From Clostridia bacterium (GTDB taxonomy: Bacteria; Bacillota; Clostridia; DUPQ01), in NCBI GenBank assembly GCA_030592085.1, contig JAUUZV010000049.1, positions 1-11,782 on the forward strand: a stretch of DNA of 11,782 nt. Reading direction: 5' to 3'. The notes beneath the pieces were generated by a model. That model was not told the DNA's origin, did no database searches, and saw only the letters and a program-made list of their open reading frames with translations. A program made the position numbers and the translations under genes. Positions 1 through 7,157 of this stretch are shown here, one piece after another. The first letter of the stretch is position 1. The number at the start of each line of letters is the position of its first letter.

Positions 1-534
1 ATCAAATATTTTTTTTTGATCATGATATGGTTTTTTAGATGGTATATTACTTGTAAGCTTTAAATATCTAGTTATAGTTAATTGTTTTTGATAGTGTAAA
101 AAATTTGATGCAGGTAATGAAAATATATTTTCAATAAGTGTTTGTCCTTTAAGTATAAATCCACAGTAAAGAAAATCTTTTTTCCCATCTAAATTAATTT
201 GTTTCTGATTAGTTTCTTTTACAATATCTTCTACATAATCACTAATATATAAAATATCATTAAATAAAGAATAATATAATTCAAAAACTCCGTATTTATC
301 AACTGCTGCAAGAACTTGATTTGGTAGATTTAAAATTATAACAAACACACCATTTAGTGATTGAATAATTTTTATAAATTCATCTTTTGTTAATACATTA
401 TTAAAAACATCAATTAAATCTTTTCCTTCAAGATAACATTCATCCACATAAGCATATCCTTTAACATGAATATGCTCCTTTGAATGAAAAACATATGCAC
501 TATTTTTATTATTATGTAGTAACAAAGTAACCAT
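1..534 (-). CDS. Asparagine-synthetase-like protein, N-terminal part, lacks catalytic Cys (runs off left edge)
   Basis: The reading frame opens with ATG at 534 and stays open for 178 codons to the window edge, so the C-terminal part is missing. The visible part matches the N-terminal glutaminase-like (Ntn, class II amidotransferase) domain of AsnB-type enzymes: LNGVF at about 60-64, AAVDKYGVFELYYS at 76-89, ILYISDYVEDIV at 94-105, then CGFILKGQTLIENIFSLP at 124-141 and the LTITRYL strand at 152-158. True glutamine-dependent synthetases begin Met-Cys; this one begins MVTLLL, so the nucleophile is absent and glutamine hydrolysis is unlikely. Cys-less relatives include lasso-peptide cyclases and sugar or peptide amidoligases; the ATP-pyrophosphatase domain that would decide lies outside. 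An AAAGGAA ribosome site (544-550) overlaps the tyrA stop, 9 bases from the ATG, so it is cotranscribed with tyrA. Family call is firm; substrate is unknown. Confidence 0.8.
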   Translation of the reverse strand, partial: MVTLLLHNNKNSAYVFHSKEHIHVKGYAYVDECYLEGKDLIDVFNNVLTKDEFIKIIQSLNGVFVIILNLPNQVLAAVDKYGVFELYYSLFNDILYISDYVEDIVKETNQKQINLDGKKDFLYCGFILKGQTLIENIFSLPASNFLHYQKQLTITRYLKLTSNIPSKKPYHDQKKIFD

Positions 535-540
535 AAAATA

Positions 541-1632
541 TTATTCCTTTATATGAATATTATATCTTAATTCTCTTAATACTTGTAGCGCTTGTTGTCT
601 GTGTTTTTCGCTATATAATTCAATTCGCAGTGCTCCACCATAATTTTCACGATTATTAACAATTCCAATGTTCTTTATATTAATATTATTTTTTGCAAGG
701 ATAGTGGAAACATCTGCAATAATCCCAGGTTTATCTTCAACACTTATTGAAAAATCATAAATTTTATTCATAATACTAGTTTGCTGATTATCAAAGGAAT
801 CACGGTACTCTTTGGATTGACTAAATAATGCTAAAAGAGCTTTTTCATCTTTATTAACAATAGCTTCTTCAAATTGCTTCATTTTACTCAAAAACATCTT
901 TAAATTATTTTGTATTTCGTTAGAATTATGTATACATATATCTTTCCATATATCAGGTGATGATGAAGCAATTCTAGTTATATCTCTAAACCCACCTGCA
1001 GCTAAAGCATGCATATATTTTTGGTCTTGATCATTACTTTGAACCATTTGCACTAATGATGAAGCAATGATATGTGGAATATGAGATATATTAGCTACTA
1101 TATAATCATGATATCCAGGTAAAATCACCAAGGGGATAGCTTTAATTTTCTTAATAATATTTTGTAATACATCCATTTGTTCTTTATTATGTGTAAAAGA
1201 TTTTGTTAATAAATAATACGCATTCTCTAATAAAATTTCAGAAGAATACTCATACCCACTTTTTTCTAAACCAGCCATTGGATGTCCGCCAATATAAGTT
1301 ACTTTTGGTAATAATAAACTTATCTTTTTAACTAAAGAAGCTTTTGTGCTACCAACATCAGTAATGATACATGAAGAAGTTATAAACTTGCTTAATTTTT
1401 CAATATTATCATAAATATTATTAACAGGTGTACATACAAATACAATCTCACATTTTGCCATTGATTCATCGATTTTTAGAGTGTACTCATCAATAATTTG
1501 CTCTTTTTTGGAATTTTTTAATGCCTTTATATTAGTATCAAAAGCAATAATAAAGTCACAGGCTTTATTCTTTTTTAATGCCTTTGCAATGGAACCTCCA
1601 ATTAAACCTAATCCTATAATGCCGACAATCAT
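541..1632 (-). CDS. tyrA: Prephenate dehydrogenase with C-terminal ACT domain
   Basis: Oxidative decarboxylation of prephenate to 4-hydroxyphenylpyruvate with NAD(P), the committed step to tyrosine; cytosolic. The 363-residue protein has an N-terminal Rossmann domain with GLGLIGGS at 7-14, the family motif GGHPMAG at 115-121 (His117 is the expected catalytic histidine), HIPH at 184-187 and GFRDITRIA at 214-222 in the helical dimerisation domain. An ACT domain spans about 292-363 (SVEDKPGIIADV), as in Firmicute TyrA, and probably binds tyrosine for feedback control. The start overlaps the aroF stop (ATGA), with GGGGAG at 1642-1647, 9 bases upstream, so translation is coupled. No mutase domain is fused. 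Prephenate versus arogenate preference cannot be read from the sequence with certainty. Confidence 0.95.
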   Translation of the reverse strand: MIVGIIGLGLIGGSIAKALKKNKACDFIIAFDTNIKALKNSKKEQIIDEYTLKIDESMAKCEIVFVCTPVNNIYDNIEKLSKFITSSCIITDVGSTKASLVKKISLLLPKVTYIGGHPMAGLEKSGYEYSSEILLENAYYLLTKSFTHNKEQMDVLQNIIKKIKAIPLVILPGYHDYIVANISHIPHIIASSLVQMVQSNDQDQKYMHALAAGGFRDITRIASSSPDIWKDICIHNSNEIQNNLKMFLSKMKQFEEAIVNKDEKALLALFSQSKEYRDSFDNQQTSIMNKIYDFSISVEDKPGIIADVSTILAKNNINIKNIGIVNNRENYGGALRIELYSEKHRQQALQVLRELRYNIHIKE

Positions 1633-2645
1633 GTCATTTTTCTCCCCATTATTTTGACTATTGGTGTAATCTGTCTTAACAACTCAGTAAAATCAATTGG
1701 AGTTAAAGCCTGAGCACCATCTGATAAAGCTTGATCAGGATGCGGATGAACTTCTACCATTAAACCATCACAGTCAACAGCTACAGCTGCCCTTGCCAAT
1801 GGAATAATATAGTCTTTAACACCACTTGCATGTGATGGATCTATAAATATAGGAAGATGAGATTTTGTCTTTACAACAGGCACTGCTGAAATATCTAAAG
1901 TATTTCTAGTTGAAGTTTCAAATGTTCTAATACCTCTTTCACAAAGTATTACTTTTGAATTGTTTTCTCTAATAATATATTCAGCAGCATTTAACCATTC
2001 ATCAATTGTAGCTGAAAGTCCTCTCTTTAAAAACACTGGTTTTTGCGTTCTCCCTACTTCTTTTAAAAGTTCATAATTATGCATATTTCTAGCGCCAATT
2101 TGAATGATATCAAGGTACGGTTCTGCTATATCTAAAGCATAAACGCTAGTTACTTCACTGACCATTAACATATTAAAATCATTGGCTGCTTTTTTCATAT
2201 ATATTAGTCCATCTTTGCCTAATCCTTGAAAAGAATAAGGAGACGTTCGCGGTTTAAAAGCACCACCACGTAGTATTTTCACTCCTGTTTGATTTAAATA
2301 TTGTGCAATACTATATATCTGTTCTTCGCTTTCAACAGAGCATGGTCCTGCAATCATTGTAAAATTTGATCCCCCAATGGTTACATCATTAATTTTAATT
2401 GTTGTGTTTTTATCTGTGAATTTACGATTAACTAACTTATAAGTTTCTGTTATTGGAACTAATTTATCCACCCCTGGTAAAAGCTCCATATTTTTATTGG
2501 CTAAAACAGCTTTATCACCTACAACTCCTATTATTGTGACTTGTTTTCCAGTAGATAAGTGAGCTTCAAGACCATATTTATGTAATTTTTCTACAACACT
2601 TTCAATATTTTCTTTTGTTGCCTTTGGTTTCATAACAATAATCAT
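1629..2645 (-). CDS. aroF: 3-deoxy-7-phosphoheptulonate synthase (DAHP synthase, type I beta, with regulatory domain)
   Basis: Condenses phosphoenolpyruvate with erythrose 4-phosphate to DAHP, the first step of the shikimate pathway. The 338 residues match the length and layout of the Thermotoga-type enzyme: an N-terminal ferredoxin-like regulatory domain (about 1-70) followed by the TIM barrel. Visible motifs are AGPCSVES (99-106), RGGAFKPRTSPYSFQG (126-141), FLKRG (205-209), DPSHASG (269-275) and DGLMVEVHPHPDQALSDG (293-310). The expected metal ligands Cys102, His272, Glu298 and Asp309 are all present. In characterised relatives the N-terminal domain mediates tyrosine inhibition, which fits the tyrA neighbour. 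The start is supported by AGGAG (2654-2658) 8 bases upstream. It is the first gene of its block and ends inside the tyrA start. No mutase fusion is present. Confidence 0.95.
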   Translation of the reverse strand: MIIVMKPKATKENIESVVEKLHKYGLEAHLSTGKQVTIIGVVGDKAVLANKNMELLPGVDKLVPITETYKLVNRKFTDKNTTIKINDVTIGGSNFTMIAGPCSVESEEQIYSIAQYLNQTGVKILRGGAFKPRTSPYSFQGLGKDGLIYMKKAANDFNMLMVSEVTSVYALDIAEPYLDIIQIGARNMHNYELLKEVGRTQKPVFLKRGLSATIDEWLNAAEYIIRENNSKVILCERGIRTFETSTRNTLDISAVPVVKTKSHLPIFIDPSHASGVKDYIIPLARAAVAVDCDGLMVEVHPHPDQALSDGAQALTPIDFTELLRQITPIVKIMGRKMT

Positions 2646-2673
2646 TAAGTATACTCCTATTTTTCTTAGTAAT

Positions 2674-2682
2674 AGTATAACA
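2674..2682 (-). promoter_or_regulatory. Possible extended -10 promoter for aroF-tyrA
   Basis: In the 51-base gap between the mannosidase stop and aroF, the minus strand reads TGTTATACT, an extended -10 element (TGn followed by TATACT), about 30 bases before the aroF start. No good -35 lies 16-18 bases upstream, which extended -10 promoters can tolerate. No hairpin with a T tract separates the two genes, so read-through from the mannosidase gene is also possible. Confidence 0.35.
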
Positions 2683-2696
2683 TATTTGAGTTATTG

Positions 2697-4970
2697 TTAT
2701 TGCAGTTGTTTTTTGTACCAATCTAATGAAAAAGCAGGATTACCTGATAGATAATGACTAGTAAAAGTATCACTATTTGACTCATATGTAATTTTATAAA
2801 AATGCTTTTCTGAAGATATATATGGAATTATTCCTACCTTGATTACTTCATCTTCTAAAGCATAACAGTGTTTAGTAAATACTAATCTGTTTTCTTCATC
2901 AATGATTTTTATTTTTACTTTTAAATTTGTTGTAAAATCATTAACAATTAATATTTCATGATACCCATTTATAGGTTCACTCATTATAACTAATAGAGGC
3001 TGTTGTGCTTTTTTTATATAATCATATGCCAGTTTTTTTTCAAAATAGTAATCTACTATTGCATCTGAGAACTGTGGCCAACCATCACGTAAATTCCACC
3101 ATATAATACCAGTTTTCTTCCATTTTTGTTGCCTAAAAAGTTCAATGAAAAACTTCATAGCTTCTGCTTGAGATATCTGTGAAGCTAAAGAAAATTCTTC
3201 TAAATTATTTGGAATTTGGCCAAATAGTACACCTATCTGATTTGCCATTAGTTGTATTCTAAAATTATATCTTTCATCCTTATCTGGCATAGGCGAAGTA
3301 CAATGAAGTAGCCATTCTCTGTTGTTTTTATAAGGCCATATATTCTCACTACTAATAAATTTTTTAATGCTTTTAGGTGATGGGCATCCATGATATCCTA
3401 TTTCACTAGCAAAATAGCAAGGAGCTAACTTATAAAAATTGCTTTTATAATAATCTCTTGGCCCCCACAAGTGGTATTCTGGTAATACATTAATTGAGCC
3501 ATTATCATATGATTGAGAACTTATATATGGAGATGATGGTAGGTATTCTTTATATGGGTCATGTATTAAAACTAATTCACTTAGTAACTTACGATTTATC
3601 TTATTTATAGCAGGATCAAGATTTCCACCAAACCAAGAGTGGGCACAATCTACTTCATTATCTCCTGCCCATAAAACTAAACAAGCATGTGTTCGCAGTC
3701 TCTTGATTACAGATATTGCTTCTTTTGTTATATCTTTAAATAGATTTTCGTCTTGTGGATAAACTGCACATCCAAATGAAAAATCTTGCCATACCATAAT
3801 TCCATGTTTGTCACACAACTCATAAAATATATCATCTTCATAAAGATTCCCCCCCCAACACCTAATCATGTTACAACCTAAATCATTAACTAGTTCGATC
3901 ATTTTTTCAATATGTTCATGATCTTTTGAATGAAGAGCATCTGCAGGAACCCAATTTGTTCCTAATATGAAAACTCTTTGATGGTTAACATTAAATATAA
4001 ATTGAGAGTCCTTCTTATCACTTATAATTTCGCTTCTTAATAGTTTTACAATGCGTATTCCAAATTTTAAATTAACTTGTTCTATTACTATACCATTTTT
4101 TTCTAATGTGATTTTCGCCTCATACAAATCAGGATTTCCTTTTCCTTTTGGCCACCAAAGAAATGGATTATTAATTGTGAACAATTGCTTTCCAGATATG
4201 AATAGTACATTAATCTGCTCGTTTACCACTTGATTTTTACATTTAGCTTGGAATATTAAAGTGTATTCATGACAATCATAATCATCAATTGCTAATGAAA
4301 AGTAAAATAACATATCAACATGATTTTCATAAATATTCATGGTTTCCACATGGACTTCTTCAATTACTCTTGTTTTCTGATATAGGTAGCATTCTTTAAA
4401 AATACCTGCAGAAATCAGTCGTGGAAAAATATCCCAACCATACATATGAGGTGCTTTTCTAATATGAAGTGACTCAACATTAAAAGGAAATGCGCCACAA
4501 TATAAAGGATAATCTTTTTGTAATGCGCTTTCTTTTACTGGGTAAAAATGAACTACTAATTCATTATTATTTTTGATAACATCTTCCACTAATACTTCAT
4601 GACTTATTAACATGTTATTGCTTTGTAAAATTAATTTTCCATTTAAATATACATCAGTTATGCAGTCAAGTCCTTCAAAGCACAAAGTAAGTTTTGAATT
4701 ATCTCCATTATATTCAAATTCCTTGAAGTACCACTTATGATAACTTTCATATATATAACTTTTTTCAATATTACTTCCATAATATACATCATCAATCAAA
4801 TGATTGTTTAATAAATCAATTTCAAAATTTCCTGGTACAGTAGCTTTGATTACCGTGATTTCATTAGTATTAATATCATCTATAGTTGTAAAATTATAAT
4901 CTATTTGATCATAGCAACAATACCACTCATCTGTTAATAAAACTTTATTTGGAAAATTTGCTATTCTCAT
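2697..4970 (-). CDS. Glycoside hydrolase family 2 beta-mannosidase, intracellular
   Basis: Hydrolyses terminal beta-mannosyl residues by a retaining mechanism. The 757 residues show the GH2 layout: a jelly-roll sugar-binding domain (about 1-200, with VYLNGKLI at 107-114 and the mannosidase-like GWD at 178-180), an Ig-like domain (about 200-310), then the TIM barrel with GTNWVPADALH (337-347), RCWGGN (370-375) and WQDFSFGCAVYP (394-405). The acid/base is predicted to be Glu439 in LWAGDNEVD and the nucleophile Glu523 in FASEIGYHG. No signal peptide is seen, so imported mannosides or glycan fragments are the likely substrates; the exact substrate is not readable. The ATG at 4970 shares a base with the histidine kinase stop (TAATG) and has no convincing ribosome site, so it probably depends on coupled reinitiation. 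Eight consecutive G in the coding strand encode part of Trp372 and Gly373-Gly374. Confidence 0.88.
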   Translation of the reverse strand: MRIANFPNKVLLTDEWYCCYDQIDYNFTTIDDINTNEITVIKATVPGNFEIDLLNNHLIDDVYYGSNIEKSYIYESYHKWYFKEFEYNGDNSKLTLCFEGLDCITDVYLNGKLILQSNNMLISHEVLVEDVIKNNNELVVHFYPVKESALQKDYPLYCGAFPFNVESLHIRKAPHMYGWDIFPRLISAGIFKECYLYQKTRVIEEVHVETMNIYENHVDMLFYFSLAIDDYDCHEYTLIFQAKCKNQVVNEQINVLFISGKQLFTINNPFLWWPKGKGNPDLYEAKITLEKNGIVIEQVNLKFGIRIVKLLRSEIISDKKDSQFIFNVNHQRVFILGTNWVPADALHSKDHEHIEKMIELVNDLGCNMIRCWGGNLYEDDIFYELCDKHGIMVWQDFSFGCAVYPQDENLFKDITKEAISVIKRLRTHACLVLWAGDNEVDCAHSWFGGNLDPAINKINRKLLSELVLIHDPYKEYLPSSPYISSQSYDNGSINVLPEYHLWGPRDYYKSNFYKLAPCYFASEIGYHGCPSPKSIKKFISSENIWPYKNNREWLLHCTSPMPDKDERYNFRIQLMANQIGVLFGQIPNNLEEFSLASQISQAEAMKFFIELFRQQKWKKTGIIWWNLRDGWPQFSDAIVDYYFEKKLAYDYIKKAQQPLLVIMSEPINGYHEILIVNDFTTNLKVKIKIIDEENRLVFTKHCYALEDEVIKVGIIPYISSEKHFYKITYESNSDTFTSHYLSGNPAFSLDWYKKQLQ

Positions 4971-6382
4971 TAATTATTCACTATGGGTAAAGTAACAATA
5001 TACTTTGCCCCACCCTCTTTATTATTTAGAGCTCTAATTGTTCCTTGATGGCTTAAAATTATAGAACGTGTTATGGCTAATCCGATGCCATTTTCTCCAC
5101 CTAGTCCTTTATAAAATCGTTCAAACACATGGGGAATATCATTTACATTAAAGCCAGGTCCATCATCATAAATTGTAATAACGACCTGATTATTTTCTTC
5201 AATAATAGTTGTATGAATTTCTCTTGTAGCATATCTTATACAATTGCCATAAATATTAATAAGAGCCTTGATAAACTGATTATCATCAATCAGGCAAATC
5301 GCTGACGAATTGCTTGTAAATATTAGTTGTTTTTTATTTTTTGTAGCAATACCCTTTGCTTTGTCAATAGCATTAATCACCACTTCTTTGATATACATTT
5401 TCTCAAAACTAAAATAATCATTTTTTGTCTCAATTCTAGATAAAAGTGAAATTCCTTCAACAATTTTTTTAAGTCTCTCACTTTCTTCAACAATTATTGT
5501 TAAATTTTCTTCGTTAACTTTGACAACTCCATCTATCATACCCTCAGCATATCCTTTAATTGACATTAAAGGAGTTTTTAATTCGTGAGAAGCATTTTGT
5601 AAAAATCGCCCCTGCGATTCATCGTATTGTTTCAATTCTTCAATCATTTTATTTATACTGCCAACTAATTGCCCAATTTCATGTTTTTTTGGTAACCCAG
5701 TAATCGGTTTATAATCTCTTTTAGCAATTCTTCTAGTTTGTTTACCTAACTTACGTAATGGTTTAGTAATAGAATTTGCAATAATAATGCCAATAAATAA
5801 CATTAAAATAATTGCTAAAATCATTATAAAAAGTTGTTTTTTAACTATTTCTTTAACTAATAAATTCACAGAGTCATTACTAACATACACAAGTAAGTAA
5901 AAAGACACGTTACTTCTTTTTGAAAGTATTGGAAAATTCTCTTCAAATTTATCACTAGTTACAAAGTATAATACACCCACGTATTGTTCATTATCAATTA
6001 TAAAAGAAACTTCTCGATTTTCACTGGCAATACTTTCAGCTATATATGGGAAAGATAGTTTAGGTATTGATTTACTTGCAGAAGTAATTATTTGAGTATT
6101 ACGATTATAAATTACATACCCCATTACACTATCCAGTTTATATGTACTAGCTCTTTGTCTAGTTTCTATTAATATATCAACAATGTTAATGTCTTTATCA
6201 GATAAGGATTGTACAGAATCTTGTAAAAACATGGAAGTCAATCTGGCTTCTTCATATAAATCATTTTTTACTTCCTCAAACAAATACGCTCTAATAGTAA
6301 ACGTTGAAAGTATCATAAAAAAAACAATTACAACTGTTAAAATAATAGTATAAAATCCAATAATTTTACCTCTAATACTCAT
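4970..6382 (-). CDS. Sensor histidine kinase, HAMP-HisKA-HATPase type
   Basis: Membrane sensor that autophosphorylates and passes the phosphate to the adjacent regulator. Order in the 470 residues: transmembrane segment about 8-30, extracytoplasmic sensor region about 31-180 with no recognised domain, second membrane segment about 183-203, HAMP linker about 204-255, HisKA with FLQNASHELKTPLMSIKG (phosphoacceptor His266; the ExxT phosphatase motif follows directly), then the ATPase domain with the N box around Asn380, DDGPGF at 406-411, an F box at ERFYKG (421-426) and GENGIGLAI at 429-437. All catalytic boxes are intact. AGAGG (6389-6393) sits 6 bases before the ATG, and only one base separates it from the regulator stop. 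Its signal is unknown; the downstream mannosidase hints at envelope or carbohydrate status, which is inference. Confidence 0.95.
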   Translation of the reverse strand: MSIRGKIIGFYTIILTVVIVFFMILSTFTIRAYLFEEVKNDLYEEARLTSMFLQDSVQSLSDKDINIVDILIETRQRASTYKLDSVMGYVIYNRNTQIITSASKSIPKLSFPYIAESIASENREVSFIIDNEQYVGVLYFVTSDKFEENFPILSKRSNVSFYLLVYVSNDSVNLLVKEIVKKQLFIMILAIILMLFIGIIIANSITKPLRKLGKQTRRIAKRDYKPITGLPKKHEIGQLVGSINKMIEELKQYDESQGRFLQNASHELKTPLMSIKGYAEGMIDGVVKVNEENLTIIVEESERLKKIVEGISLLSRIETKNDYFSFEKMYIKEVVINAIDKAKGIATKNKKQLIFTSNSSAICLIDDNQFIKALINIYGNCIRYATREIHTTIIEENNQVVITIYDDGPGFNVNDIPHVFERFYKGLGGENGIGLAITRSIILSHQGTIRALNNKEGGAKYIVTLPIVNN

Positions 6383-6383
6383 G

Positions 6384-7076
6384 CTATTCCTCTACTTTAT
6401 AGCCATATCCCCAAACTGTTGTTATTTCAAGAATAGACCCCTTATCTTTTAATTTTTTTCTAATTCGTTTAATAACATCGTCTACTAATCTTGTTTCAAG
6501 TACATATTCATATCCCCATACATGATCAATTAATTGACTTCTATTAAATACTTTATTTTTATTTTCAATTAAAAATAATAACAAATCAAATTCTTTAGTA
6601 GTTAATAAAATTTCTCCTGACCCATTGATTATTTTTCTCTGATCTTTATATATTATTATATCTTTTACGGTTAGTTGATTACTTTCAGAATCTGCTATTT
6701 TCGAAGCATTTCCAATTCTTTTAAATATATTTTTAACTCTAGCAACTAATTCACGTGGACTAAATGGTTTTGCTAGGTAATCATCTGAACCAAGTTCTAT
6801 TCCTAAAATTTTATCAAAAGGTTCATCTTTTGCAGATACCATTATAATTGGAATATTGCTTTTTTTCCTAATTTCTTTACAAACATCATATCCATTGATA
6901 CCAGGCATCATAATATCTAAAATTACCATATCAGGAATTTTTTCAGTTAATTTTAAAAGCAGTGAATTACCGTCTTTAAATCCAATAATATGATATCCTT
7001 CATTTGTTAAATATAAGCTTATTAAATCTCGTATCTTTTTTTCATCATCTGCTATATAAATAGTTTTAATTGCCAT
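6384..7076 (-). CDS. OmpR/PhoB-family response regulator
   Basis: DNA-binding partner of the kinase just downstream. I chose the ATG at 7076 (230 residues, MAIKTIYIADDE) because AGGAAGG at 7083-7089 lies 6 bases upstream; an in-frame ATG at 7100 would add eight residues but would place that ribosome site inside the gene. The receiver domain (about 1-120) has the acidic pair Asp10-Asp11, phosphoacceptor Asp54 in VILDIMMPG, Ser81 and Lys103 in AKPFSPREL. The C-terminal winged helix (about 135-230) has LLTTKEFDLLLFL, RSQLIDHVWG, the recognition helix around RLVDDVIKRIRKKL, and the closing VWGYGYKVE. It begins a tight three-gene unit with the kinase and the beta-mannosidase, so these are its most likely targets, along with its own promoter. 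Confidence 0.95.
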   Translation of the reverse strand: MAIKTIYIADDEKKIRDLISLYLTNEGYHIIGFKDGNSLLLKLTEKIPDMVILDIMMPGINGYDVCKEIRKKSNIPIIMVSAKDEPFDKILGIELGSDDYLAKPFSPRELVARVKNIFKRIGNASKIADSESNQLTVKDIIIYKDQRKIINGSGEILLTTKEFDLLLFLIENKNKVFNRSQLIDHVWGYEYVLETRLVDDVIKRIRKKLKDKGSILEITTVWGYGYKVEE

Positions 7077-7157
7077 TTTATACCTTCCTACTAATATCAT
7101 ACACTATTTATATGGTTTCCCTTTAAAATACAATAAATTTATACACTTTTCATACAA
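7077..7157 (-). promoter_or_regulatory. Putative promoter region with repeated TGTAT motifs upstream of the two-component operon
   Basis: This 81-base gap separates block A from the regulator gene. On the minus strand TGTAT occurs four times, all in one orientation (plus-strand ATACA at 7099, 7128, 7141 and 7152); two neighbouring copies are 11 bases apart, the direct-repeat spacing common for OmpR/PhoB-type binding sites. A weak promoter could be TTGTAT (7128-7133) with TATAAA (7107-7112), but its spacer is only 15 bases. There is no hairpin plus T tract, so no terminator for block A is visible. Confidence 0.3.

Noticed and set aside
4051..4233. Plus-strand 60-codon open frame
   Set aside because: It lies wholly inside the beta-mannosidase gene on the other strand, has no ribosome site, and its translation resembles no family I know.
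7077..7100. Upstream ATG at 7100 for the response regulator
   Set aside because: It would bury the AGGAAGG site and add eight residues before the conserved receiver start; the ATG at 7076 has ideal spacing.
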